From Actinomycetales bacterium (GTDB lineage Bacteria; Actinomycetota; Actinomycetes; S36-B12), in the NCBI GenBank assembly GCA_017849335.1, contig JAFIHP010000145.1:1-6114 (forward strand): a stretch of DNA of 6,114 nt. Direction: 5' to 3'. The notes under the pieces were generated by a model. The model was not told the origin of the DNA. It did no database searches and worked only from the letters and a program-made list of their open reading frames with translations. Shown here piece after piece: positions 1-3,972 of this stretch. How positions within the stretch are numbered: the first letter of the stretch is position 1; the number at the start of each line of letters is the position of its first letter. Made by a program: the position numbers and the translations under genes.

Positions 1-402
1 CGACACGACCAACGCGTGGTAGAGACTGAGCGCGACCATCATCTGGCTGCCGCGGCGGTCCTTGCGGACGCCGAGGGTCGCGATGTCCCACGTGTTGGCC
101 GGGTCGACTCCTACCGTGGCGGCGGATCGACGGCCGTCGATCCGCCAGGGATCGCGGCTGACGTCGTTGAGCGTCTTGATTCCCGCAGGCCCCGGCGTGA
201 TGAGCCGGCAGGCGCCCACGACGTCACCGTCAGCGTCCGAGACGGCCATGAAGAGTGACTGGTCATTGTATGGTCCGTACTCGTCCTCGAGCTGTGCGCG
301 CGTGTTCCCGAACGCCTGCAGGAACACCTCCTCCTCGCACTGGCGCGCTGCGTCGAGCAGGTCGCCACGAACGTCGAAGTGCAGGTACAGAAGGTCACTC
401 AT
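1..402 (-). CDS. GNAT-like / autoinducer-synthase-like N-acyltransferase, C-terminus cut by window edge
   Basis: The minus-strand frame is open from ATG 402 to the left edge (134 residues visible). It begins MSDLLYLHFDVRG, contains EEEVFLQAFGNTRAQLEDEY (about residues 22-41), then a typical acyltransferase beta-strand stretch with FMAVSDADGDVVGACRLI (about 50-67), a 'GIKTLNDV' segment and WDIATLGVRKDRRG near 113-126. The pattern of an N-terminal helix, a D-G-x-VVG-x-x-RL strand and a later 'WD-x-x-TL-x-V' strand resembles the GNAT fold, particularly the acyl-homoserine-lactone-synthase-like branch; this is recognition by eye, and substrate is unknown. An ATG at 408 is in frame, but AGGAGG (409-414 on the complement) abuts it, so ATG 402 with a 6-nt spacer is preferred. 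It lies 178 nt downstream of the SpeD-like gene on the same strand; it may use its own promoter. A perfect 26-bp palindrome lies inside the coding sequence (121-146). Confidence 0.72.
   Translation of the reverse strand, partial: MSDLLYLHFDVRGDLLDAARQCEEEVFLQAFGNTRAQLEDEYGPYNDQSLFMAVSDADGDVVGACRLITPGPAGIKTLNDVSRDPWRIDGRRSAATVGVDPANTWDIATLGVRKDRRGSQMMVALSLYHALVVS
121..146. repeat. Perfect 26-bp palindrome inside the acyltransferase gene
   Basis: The arm GGCGGATCGACGG (121-133) is followed without a spacer by its exact reverse complement (134-146). It lies in coding sequence, spanning the codons for roughly WRIDGRRSAA. It could be an operator, a protein-binding site or chance symmetry in GC-rich coding DNA. 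Confidence 0.9.
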
Positions 403-426
403 CGTCATCCTCCTCGAGCGGATGAG

Positions 427-441
427 GCCGCTGCCAGCGGC
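427..441. repeat. Short inverted repeat in the acyltransferase leader
   Basis: GCCGCT and AGCGGC flank a three-base centre (433-435). On the minus strand this could form a hairpin in the 5' leader of the acyltransferase mRNA, just upstream of its AGGAGG site. No function is evident. Confidence 0.5.
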
Positions 442-479
442 TCAATTCGGACGATAGGAGGATCCGGCGACGGTGCAAA

Positions 480-516
480 TGCCTACGGCCGCAACGGGTG
501 TTCGGTCAATGTGACC
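480..516 (-). promoter_or_regulatory. Candidate promoter and operator of the acyltransferase gene
   Basis: On the minus strand TTGACC (509-504) lies 18 nt from TAGGCA (485-480), a possible sigma70-type -35/-10 pair giving a leader of roughly 70 nt before the ATG at 402. The -35 is part of an inverted repeat GGTCA-ATG-TGACC (504-516), which would suit a repressor. The -10 match is poor, so this is tentative. The rest of the 403-580 gap holds only two short hairpins and the ribosome binding site. Confidence 0.3.
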
Positions 517-557
517 ACTGTCCGGAATGACGTGCGTGTAATACCGGGCGGGTCGAG

Positions 558-573
558 GCCGGCCGAGGCCGGC
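558..573 (-). terminator. Possible terminator hairpin after the SpeD-like gene
   Basis: GCCGGC, CGAG, GCCGGC forms a 6-bp all-GC stem with a 4-nt loop 7 nt beyond the stop codon of the SpeD-like gene. No T-rich tract follows, which is common in high-GC actinobacteria but leaves the call weak. Confidence 0.35.
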
Positions 574-580
574 GCGGAGC

Positions 581-958
581 CTAGAACTCGCGGTACTCGA
601 TCCGGGTCGCGTTGAAGTAGTCGCGCGTGAAGGCGACCGCCTCGGCGGCGGAGAAGGCCTTGCAGGTGTAGATGTCGACGCTGAAGAACAGGCGCGGGAC
701 GTCCCAGCCGTAGAAGTGCGCGCCGGAGGTCTCCCAGTGGATCCACCCGGCCCAGCCGTACTTGTCGGACTGGTGCGTCACCGGCCGGATGAGCGTCACC
801 ATGTCGAGCACGCCGGACAGGCGCGACAGGTAGTCCTCGATCTGCGCGGCGGTGATGGGCTCGGTGACCAGGCCCTCGACCACGAGGCGCTGACGGTAGA
901 TCTCCGGGGCGAGGTCGACCATCTCGTTCAGCGGAAGCGCAGCGGCTTCGGTGCTCAT
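581..958 (-). CDS. S-adenosylmethionine decarboxylase-like (SpeD-family) protein
   Basis: A 125-aa protein from ATG 958 to TAG 581, with GGAG (964-967) five nt upstream. The C-terminal half matches the AdoMet decarboxylase fold by eye: WETSGAHFYGW (75-85) followed by FFSVDIYTCKAF (91-102) parallels the SpeD segments ESHxSxHTWP and AAVDVFTCG. Aligning S78 with the serine that becomes the pyruvoyl group in SpeD puts W85 on the conserved Trp and leaves Cys99 one residue out from the catalytic Cys. The catalytic His position is occupied by Tyr83, although His81 is close. The N-terminal region (LNEMVDLAPEIYRQRLVVEG) is longer than in typical SpeD. Known SpeD makes decarboxylated AdoMet for spermidine synthesis; divergent SpeD homologues are reported to decarboxylate ornithine or arginine instead. 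No spermidine synthase is present here, so the substrate is open. It is divergent from the 1130 gene and upstream of an acyltransferase on the same strand. Confidence 0.75.
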   Translation of the reverse strand: MSTEAAALPLNEMVDLAPEIYRQRLVVEGLVTEPITAAQIEDYLSRLSGVLDMVTLIRPVTHQSDKYGWAGWIHWETSGAHFYGWDVPRLFFSVDIYTCKAFSAAEAVAFTRDYFNATRIEYREF

Positions 959-980
959 CAGTGCTCCGTTTCGGCGGCAG

Positions 981-993
981 GCGTCCGGGACGC
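981..993. repeat. Inverted repeat in the SpeD-like leader
   Basis: GCGTCC and GGACGC flank a single G, 23-35 nt upstream of the SpeD-like start. It could be a leader hairpin or an operator half of the divergent region; no clear promoter was found for the SpeD-like gene (a weak TTGCGA/GACAAT pair lies near 1017-1045 on the minus strand). Confidence 0.4.
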
Positions 994-1071
994 ATGGGGG
1001 AAGGTGCCTGAAGCGATTGTCACCGTACTGGTGCCGTTCGCAACTGCTCGGCAGGCGCGCGAGGCGTGTCG

Positions 1072-1101
1072 GTGACCGGTCAGTGCCCGGGGCGCTAGCG
1101 T
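1072..1101 (+). promoter_or_regulatory. Candidate promoter of the 1130 secreted-protein gene, with overlapping palindrome
   Basis: GTGACC (1072-1077) and TAGCGT (1096-1101) are 18 nt apart and would give a short leader containing the AGGAGG site at 1120-1125. A perfect 10-bp palindrome TGACCGGTCA (1073-1082) overlaps the -35, so a regulator could bind there. The match to the -35 consensus is modest. Confidence 0.35.
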
Positions 1102-1129
1102 TCGCGGCACCGGACCGACAGGAGGATCC

Positions 1130-1543
1130 ATGGCACGGCGACTGACGATGGGTGTGATGGCAGTGGCGCTGGCGGCGACGGCTCTGGCGCCTGCGGCGCA
1201 GGCCGCGGAGCGGGCGAAGGCGCCCCTGCGCGGGGCCTGGACCTCCGTGTCGCTTCGGCAGGACGGTGTCGGCTACGCGATGCGGCTGACCCCGACCGCG
1301 ACGACCGGCCAGTACAAGGCGACGCTGCGGATGACCTTCCAGGACGGCACGAAGTCCGGACCGGTGCGTGGTGTCGTCTCCGTCGACGGCACGGCCGCGA
1401 GCCTGCGGGTCATCGGGGAGGGGACGATCCTGGGCTCGCTGGGGCAGGACGGTGCGCTCTTCTTCCCGCGCTGCGGCCGCGTGCTGGACAACATCGTGGC
1501 CGGCTCGGCCGACACGATGTGCATGTTCCAGCAGTTCAGCTAG
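1130..1543 (+). CDS. Small Sec-exported protein of unknown function
   Basis: The 137-aa protein starts at ATG 1130, with AGGAGG at 1120-1125 and a short 4-nt spacer. Residues 1-25 are a classic Sec signal: MARRLTM, then an Ala/Leu-rich core, then AQA^AE as the predicted signal peptidase I site. The mature part (about 112 aa) is rich in short beta-type segments: GAWTSVSLRQDGVGYAMRL, YKATLRMTF, and SGPVRGVVSVDG. Its only two cysteines, C115 and C131, are near the C-terminus and could form one disulfide outside the membrane. I do not recognise a catalytic motif or a named family; the pattern suggests a small beta-sandwich or barrel. The stop codon overlaps the 3' end of a convergent 40-codon ORF. 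It is divergent from the SpeD-like gene. Confidence 0.78.
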   Translation: MARRLTMGVMAVALAATALAPAAQAAERAKAPLRGAWTSVSLRQDGVGYAMRLTPTATTGQYKATLRMTFQDGTKSGPVRGVVSVDGTAASLRVIGEGTILGSLGQDGALFFPRCGRVLDNIVAGSADTMCMFQQFS

Positions 1544-1658
1544 GTCGGCGCCGGGCCGGAGCGTCAGCGGGCTCGGACAGGGCCCGCAGCACCAGCGGCT
1601 CGGGCAGCAGATCGAGCAGCCGCTCGATGCGGTGCACGACGTTGGTGACGGTCTTCAT
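1536..1658 (-). CDS. Candidate 40-aa leaderless small protein
   Basis: ATG 1658 opens a frame ending at TGA 1538-1536. The peptide starts MKTVTNVVHRIERLLDLLPE and ends with an Arg-rich tail (PARRRPS). The first 30 residues look helical and amphipathic. There is no Shine-Dalgarno sequence, but TACCCT lies exactly 7 nt upstream of the ATG and a perfect TTGACA -35 lies 18 nt farther up, which fits a leaderless transcript. The frame overlaps the last bases of the convergent 1130 gene. It sits downstream of the XRE gene on the same strand and might be its partner or an unrelated small regulator. No family is recognised; the alternative is that the promoter drives a non-coding RNA. Confidence 0.38.
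   Translation of the reverse strand: MKTVTNVVHRIERLLDLLPEPLVLRALSEPADAPARRRPS
1567..1587 (+). terminator. Weak terminator candidate after the 1130 gene
   Basis: GCGGGC and GCCCGC pair across a 9-nt loop, 24 nt after the stop at 1543. There is no T-tract, and the stem lies inside the convergent 40-codon ORF. Confidence 0.22.
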
Positions 1659-1665
1659 GCCCGCC

Positions 1666-1695
1666 AGGGTACGTGCGGGTCGTCGCCGATGTCAA
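1666..1695 (-). promoter_or_regulatory. Strong minus-strand promoter reading into the 40-codon ORF
   Basis: On the minus strand a consensus TTGACA (1695-1690) is followed after 18 nt by TACCCT (1671-1666), and then after 7 nt by ATG (1658). This is the best -35 match in the window. The -35 lies entirely inside the 26-bp palindrome at 1686-1711, so the promoter is very likely repressible. Confidence 0.55.
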
Positions 1696-1711
1696 ACACG
1701 TTTGACATCGG
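1686..1711. promoter_or_regulatory. Perfect palindromic operator-like site (12-bp arms, 2-bp centre)
   Basis: CCGATGTCAAAC (1686-1697), AC, GTTTGACATCGG (1700-1711) are exact reverse-complement arms. The AT-rich core TGTCAAAC/GTTTGACA stands out in GC-rich surroundings and looks like a dimeric repressor site. It overlaps the -35 of the promoter reading left. It starts 22 bp after the XRE stop codon, so the XRE protein is one candidate ligand; an unlinked TetR/GntR-type regulator is equally possible. It could also act as a hairpin terminator for the XRE gene, but no T-tract follows. Confidence 0.7.
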
Positions 1712-1733
1712 AGCGCCGAGGATGTCGAGCTGA

Positions 1734-2231
1734 TCAGGCAGAAGCGTGCCGGTCGGGCCAGTTGTCGCTGCCGACGGCCGCCGCGATCGCCCGGGCGTTG
1801 CGCCACACCGCCTTCGCCGGCTGGCCGCTGGCGGCGCAGACGCACCGCAGCAGGGCAAGCCGCTCGGTCGGGCCCAGGCTGTCGATGACGGTCCGCACGT
1901 ACGGTGCGGCTCCCGACGGGACGGTGCCGGTCGCCAGGGCCTCGTCGAGCGCGCGCCGGGTCGCCTTCGCCTTCACGCCGGCCGACCGGACGGCGGCGTC
2001 GACGACGCGCTCGTCGTGGCCGCGGTCGACCGCGGAGGGCAGGGCCAGCGGGATCCCGAGGTGCTCGATGAGCGCGAGCAACCGGCTTGCGCCGATCTCG
2101 ATGTCGCGACCGCTCTCGAGGTAGTTCAGCGTCGCCCGGGACACCCCGGCCAGGCCGGCGAGGTCCTGCTGGCTCAGGCCGGACGCCTTCCGGTAGGCGC
2201 GCACGGCTGCTCCGAAGTCGGCGACCCTCAC
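1734..2231 (-). CDS. XRE-family helix-turn-helix DNA-binding protein with C-terminal extension (antitoxin-like)
   Basis: From GTG 2231 the protein is 165 aa. Residues 5-62 are a Cro/C1-type helix-turn-helix: FGAAVRAYRKASGLSQQDLA followed by GLAGVSRATLNYLESGR, with 'LSQQDLA' as helix 2 and 'SRATLNYLE' as the recognition helix. The remaining 100 residues (KAKATRRALDEALATGTVPS, then YVRTVIDSLGPTERLALLRC, then an AVWRNARAIA helix) resemble the tail seen on antitoxin-like regulators encoded beside HipA or nucleotidyltransferase toxins. No toxin-sized gene follows on this strand, so it may be solitary or have lost its partner. The frame continues upstream to 2912, but that part is antisense to a secreted-protein gene and is not believed. 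No Shine-Dalgarno precedes GTG 2231; TAGCCT lies 7 nt upstream, consistent with leaderless expression. Confidence 0.78.
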   Translation of the reverse strand: MRVADFGAAVRAYRKASGLSQQDLAGLAGVSRATLNYLESGRDIEIGASRLLALIEHLGIPLALPSAVDRGHDERVVDAAVRSAGVKAKATRRALDEALATGTVPSGAAPYVRTVIDSLGPTERLALLRCVCAASGQPAKAVWRNARAIAAAVGSDNWPDRHASA

Positions 2232-2238
2232 AGCGCGC

Positions 2239-2244
2239 AGGCTA
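2239..2244 (-). promoter_or_regulatory. Possible -10 box of a leaderless XRE transcript
   Basis: TAGCCT on the minus strand ends 7 nt before the GTG start. No convincing -35 is visible. The spacing matches other candidate leaderless starts in this window. Confidence 0.33.
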
Positions 2245-2290
2245 GGACGTGTCGGGCCCGCTTCGCAGGCCGGCCTCAGGTCTGCCGGGA

Positions 2291-2296
2291 TACAGT
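2291..2296 (+). promoter_or_regulatory. Possible -10 box of the 2331 secreted-protein gene
   Basis: TACAGT, 34 nt upstream of the ATG, with no clear -35. The 99-bp divergent gap to the XRE gene must hold both promoters, and contains two small GC palindromes (CGGGCCCG and AGGCCGGCCT). Confidence 0.3.
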
Positions 2297-2330
2297 CGGC
2301 GAGCCGACCGTCGAACCGAGGGGAACCCAC

Positions 2331-2768
2331 ATGACCGCGCGCCGCACCTCTGCCCTGTTCGCGACCGCCCTGCTCGCCGCGACCGCCAGCGTCGGCCTGG
2401 CGACCTCCGCGCAGGCGGCGAACGCGAGCGACACGGTCGTGATCAACTGCGTCGGCAAGAAGGTCGTGAAGCCCAAGGAGATCGTCGTGACGTGTGCGGA
2501 CGCCAACGTCGCGGTGCAAAAGATCAGCTGGAAGCGGTGGGGCCTGAACTCCGCGGTCGGCACTGGCACGCTGTCGTGGAACACCTGCCTGCCGACCGAC
2601 TGCGCGTCGGGCACGGTGCAGACCTACCCCGTGCGCGTCACGCTGAGCCGGCTGGCCTCCGGCCCCAACGTCACGGCGTTCACGAAGATGACGCTCGCGT
2701 TCCCGAAGGGCGGCCCGGCCTCGGCGAACACGGCCAGCTACCTGCTGGACAACCAGCTCGCGAGCTGA
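2331..2768 (+). CDS. Small Sec-exported four-cysteine protein
   Basis: The 145-aa protein begins at ATG 2331 with GAGGGGAA (2318-2325) as ribosome binding site. Residues 1-29 form a Sec signal: MTARRTSALFATALLAATAS and a predicted AQA^AN cleavage. The mature protein has cysteines at 40, 55, 86 and 91, in segments DTVVINCVGKKVVKPKEIVV, TCADANVAVQ, WKRWG and WNTCLPTDCASG, which could make two disulfides. This 'C-x-G-K-x-VVKP-x-x-I-x-x-TCAD-x-N' arrangement is one I recognise from secreted proteins of unknown function in Streptomyces and mycobacteria; the family has no assigned activity that I know of. A hairpin at 2803-2828 separates it from the next gene, so the two are probably not one operon. 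Confidence 0.82.
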   Translation: MTARRTSALFATALLAATASVGLATSAQAANASDTVVINCVGKKVVKPKEIVVTCADANVAVQKISWKRWGLNSAVGTGTLSWNTCLPTDCASGTVQTYPVRVTLSRLASGPNVTAFTKMTLAFPKGGPASANTASYLLDNQLAS

Positions 2769-2802
2769 CCTCGGCGGACTGGTAGGTCGTTCCCAGTCGC
2801 GT

Positions 2803-2828
2803 CCGAGCGGCCTGCCAGGTCCGCTCGG
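2803..2828 (+). terminator. Terminator hairpin after the 2331 gene
   Basis: CCGAGCGG (2803-2810) pairs with CCGCTCGG (2821-2828), extended inward by CC/GG pairs with a bulged T at 2820 and a small loop. It lies 35 nt after the stop. The stem is strong but not followed by a clean T-tract, as is usual for high-GC actinobacteria. Confidence 0.48.
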
Positions 2829-2881
2829 CAACGTGTCCTTCGTCCGAGGGCGTCCGGCCCTCCTGACCGAAGGGAACGACC

Positions 2882-3196
2882 ATGAATGCCAAGCGTCTGA
2901 CCAAGGCCGCACTCGTCTCCTCCGTCGCGCTCGTCGGCGTCGCCGCGCTCGCGACCCCGGCGTTCGCCGCCGACGAGGAGTCGACCACGCCGGCCGACGT
3001 CTACCAAGCGGTCGGGATGCCCGCGAGCGGGTCCTGCGACGCCGTGACCGACACGTCCCTGAACTGGGGCGACGTCGCCTCGGGCGGGTGGAGCGTCGGC
3101 TGGGGCGACTGGCTGAACGACGGCGCCGGCGGCGTCGCCTGCGTGCGGACGCTGACCTTCAACGAGAACAGCCAGGCGTGGGAGGTCGCCGCCTGA
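2882..3196 (+). CDS. Small Sec-exported Trp-rich protein
   Basis: A 104-aa protein from ATG 2882, with AAGGGAA (2870-2876) six nt upstream. Residues 1-29 are a Sec signal ending AFA^ADEE. The mature 75 aa contain two cysteines (C52, C87), likely one disulfide, and five tryptophans (62, 70, 74, 77, 99) in the block LNWGDVASGGWSVGWGDWLN (60-79). The mature chain is acidic. I recall similar short secreted actinobacterial proteins (the 'SCD-x-V-x-DT-x-LNWG-x-VASGGWS' pattern), but none with a known role; no catalytic motif is visible. It follows another small secreted protein on the same strand, and the 48-bp inverted repeat starts 7 nt past its stop, so that repeat may double as its terminator. 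No convincing promoter was found in the 113-bp gap upstream. Confidence 0.8.
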   Translation: MNAKRLTKAALVSSVALVGVAALATPAFAADEESTTPADVYQAVGMPASGSCDAVTDTSLNWGDVASGGWSVGWGDWLNDGAGGVACVRTLTFNENSQAWEVAA

Positions 3197-3203
3197 GGCC
3201 TGC

Positions 3204-3251
3204 CGGTGATGCCGGGACTATACCCCCAGGGGTATAGTCCCGGCATCACCG
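3204..3251. promoter_or_regulatory. 48-bp inverted repeat with CsoR-type operator core
   Basis: Two perfect 23-bp arms (3204-3226 and 3229-3251) flank the two bases CA. The core ACTATACCCC / GGGGTATAGT has the form TACCCC-N2-GGGGTA known for CsoR/RicR-type copper-responsive repressors. The right half of the core contains TATAGT (3233-3238), a good -10 hexamer, so a bound repressor would block the promoter of the Cys-rich gene that starts at 3272. The outer arms (CGGTGATGCCGGG and its complement) are longer than an operator needs and would let the RNA fold into a hairpin, so the element may also terminate transcription from the 2882 gene. Operator identity is inferred from the motif; no csoR gene is in the window. 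Confidence 0.72.
3233..3238 (+). promoter_or_regulatory. -10 box of the Cys-rich protein gene
   Basis: TATAGT lies inside the right half of the CsoR-type core and would start a transcript near 3245, leaving about 26 nt of leader with AGGAG at 3260-3264. The -35 region has no consensus match, which is normal for an operator-controlled actinobacterial promoter. Confidence 0.45.
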
Positions 3252-3271
3252 ACGTTTCGAGGAGCCCGTCC

Positions 3272-3442
3272 ATGTGCCGCCAGGTCACCTGCAAGCTGTG
3301 CAAGAAGACGACGTGGGCCGGGTGCGGCCAGCACGTGAACCAGGTGATGAAGGGCGTGCCGCGCAGCGATCGCTGCACCTGCACGGCGGCCGACAAGGAC
3401 GCTGCCCGGAAGAAGACCTTGCTCGGCCGGCTCTTCGGCTGA
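3272..3442 (+). CDS. Small Cys-rich, probable metal-binding protein
   Basis: A 56-aa protein from ATG 3272, chosen because AGGAG (3260-3264) lies 7 nt upstream; the frame could extend to 3206, but that would place the inverted repeat in coding sequence. It has six cysteines (2, 7, 10, 18, 35, 37) and His21, in MCRQVTCKLCKKTTWAGCGQ (1-20) and RCTCT (34-38), followed by a basic tail ending LLGRLFG. The 'MC-R-x-VTC-x-x-C-x-KTTWAGCG-x-H' pattern is one I recognise from widespread small proteins of unknown function. The pairs of cysteines could bind zinc or copper. The CsoR-type operator directly upstream suggests expression in response to Cu(I) or another thiophilic signal, so a buffering or metallothionein-like role is a reasonable inference, not shown. 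No signal peptide, hence cytoplasmic. Confidence 0.82.
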   Translation: MCRQVTCKLCKKTTWAGCGQHVNQVMKGVPRSDRCTCTAADKDAARKKTLLGRLFG

Positions 3443-3478
3443 CGGGGCGGATGTGCCGGCCATCCCGGCACGCCCCGT
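3442..3478 (+). terminator. Large hairpin terminator starting at the stop codon of the Cys-rich gene
   Basis: Outer arms ACGGGGC (3442-3448) and GCCCCGT (3472-3478), inner arms GTGCCGG (3453-3459) and CCGGCAC (3465-3471), a 5-nt loop and one 4-nt bulge: 14 bp in all. The stem uses the last base of the TGA. No T-tract follows. Its last base is also the first base of the TACAGT -10-like box of the following unit. Confidence 0.55.
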
Positions 3479-3483
3479 ACAGT
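3478..3483 (+). promoter_or_regulatory. Candidate -10 box for the DksA-like transcription unit
   Basis: TACAGT ends 7 nt before ATG 3491. That spacing would make a leaderless message beginning with the 44-codon ORF. No -35 consensus is seen; the expected position lies inside the preceding hairpin. Confidence 0.35.
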
Positions 3484-3490
3484 GCTTGTC

Positions 3491-3625
3491 ATGTTCACGG
3501 GCAACGCGATGGTCGACCGGGCACTCCGGTACCGCCCGCTCGGTCGTTGGCGACCGCGCGGCACGTTGTCATCCGCTGCGCCGGTCCAGTCATTGGGCCG
3601 GCGCTCTTCTTTATGGGAGTCGTGA
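3491..3625 (+). CDS. Candidate 44-aa upstream ORF overlapping the DksA-like start
   Basis: ATG 3491 opens a 44-codon frame ending at TGA 3623-3625, whose final A is the first base of the DksA-like ATG (TGATG overlap). The peptide (MFTGNAMVDRALRYRPLGRW, then an Arg/Ser-rich part) matches no family I know. The start has no Shine-Dalgarno but has a -10-like TACAGT 7 nt upstream. The overlap suggests translational coupling. Against it: codon use is poorer than in the neighbours, including a TTA codon, which is rare in such genomes. It could simply be a 5' leader of about 130 nt. Confidence 0.3.
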   Translation: MFTGNAMVDRALRYRPLGRWRPRGTLSSAAPVQSLGRRSSLWES

Positions 3626-3960
3626 TGGACGCAGCGATCGACCAGCTCGACATCGCCGAGGCGCGAGCACGCCTGGCGACGGTGCGAGACGAGAACGAGG
3701 CGGACCTCGCGGCCGCCCGGGCGACTCTGGAGCGCCTGGCGGACGACGGTTCGGCGAGCGCGGGCAACCTGTCCGACGTGGTCGCCTCCGCGCAGCACAT
3801 GGTCAACGACGCCGAGCACATCCTCGCCGAGGTCTCGGCCGCCTTCGCCCGAATCGACGACGGCACGTACGGCTCGTGCACGTCCTGCGGGGGTCCGATC
3901 GCCGCCGGACGGCTGGAGGTCCGCCCGTACGTGCGGACGTGCCTGCCGTGCTCGGCCTAG
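3625..3960 (+). CDS. DksA/TraR-type C4 zinc-finger protein
   Basis: A 111-aa protein from ATG 3625, with GGGAG (3615-3619) five nt upstream; the in-frame ATG at 3613 lacks such a site. Residues 5-78 are charged and alanine-rich and should form two helices, interrupted at about 40-49 (DDGSASAGNL), as in the coiled-coil hairpin of DksA. The C-terminus has YGSCTSCGGPI (82-92) and RTCLPCSA (104-111), that is, C85-x2-C88 and C106-x2-C109, with RLEVRPY between: the classic TraR/DksA zinc finger. Family members bind RNA polymerase through the secondary channel and alter promoter choice. The acidic tip motif D-x-x-D-x-A of E. coli DksA is not clearly present (only D51 is near the turn), so activity on RNA polymerase is unproven. 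It converges on the thiamine-diphosphate enzyme gene, with 12 bp between stops. Confidence 0.87.
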   Translation: MDAAIDQLDIAEARARLATVRDENEADLAAARATLERLADDGSASAGNLSDVVASAQHMVNDAEHILAEVSAAFARIDDGTYGSCTSCGGPIAAGRLEVRPYVRTCLPCSA

Positions 3961-3966
3961 CGGCCG
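3953..3966. terminator. Small hairpin between convergent genes
   Basis: CGGCC and GGCCG flank TAGC, overlapping the stop of the DksA-like gene. With 12 bp between convergent stops, this is the only candidate terminator for both genes; the 5-bp stem is weak. Confidence 0.28.
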
Positions 3967-3972
3967 GTCGGA

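Noticed and set aside
483..995. 170-aa minus-strand frame overlapping the SpeD-like gene
   Set aside because: Arg/Gly-rich and out of frame with the SpeD-like protein, which has family motifs and a proper ribosome binding site.
2232..2912. Upstream extension of the XRE frame, making a 392-aa minus-strand protein
   Set aside because: The extra 227 residues are antisense to the 2331 gene (signal peptide, good ribosome binding site) and are Arg-rich low-complexity sequence typical of a shadow frame. The helix-turn-helix begins just after GTG 2231.
3206..3271. N-terminal extension of the Cys-rich protein from ATG 3206
   Set aside because: The extension would be encoded by the inverted repeat itself and has no ribosome binding site; ATG 3272 has AGGAG at ideal spacing and begins the conserved-looking MCRxVTC pattern.
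3001..3819. 272-aa minus-strand frame across the 2882 gene, inverted repeat and Cys-rich gene
   Set aside because: It covers three better-supported plus-strand features on the opposite strand and the 48-bp palindrome, and shows no recognisable domain.
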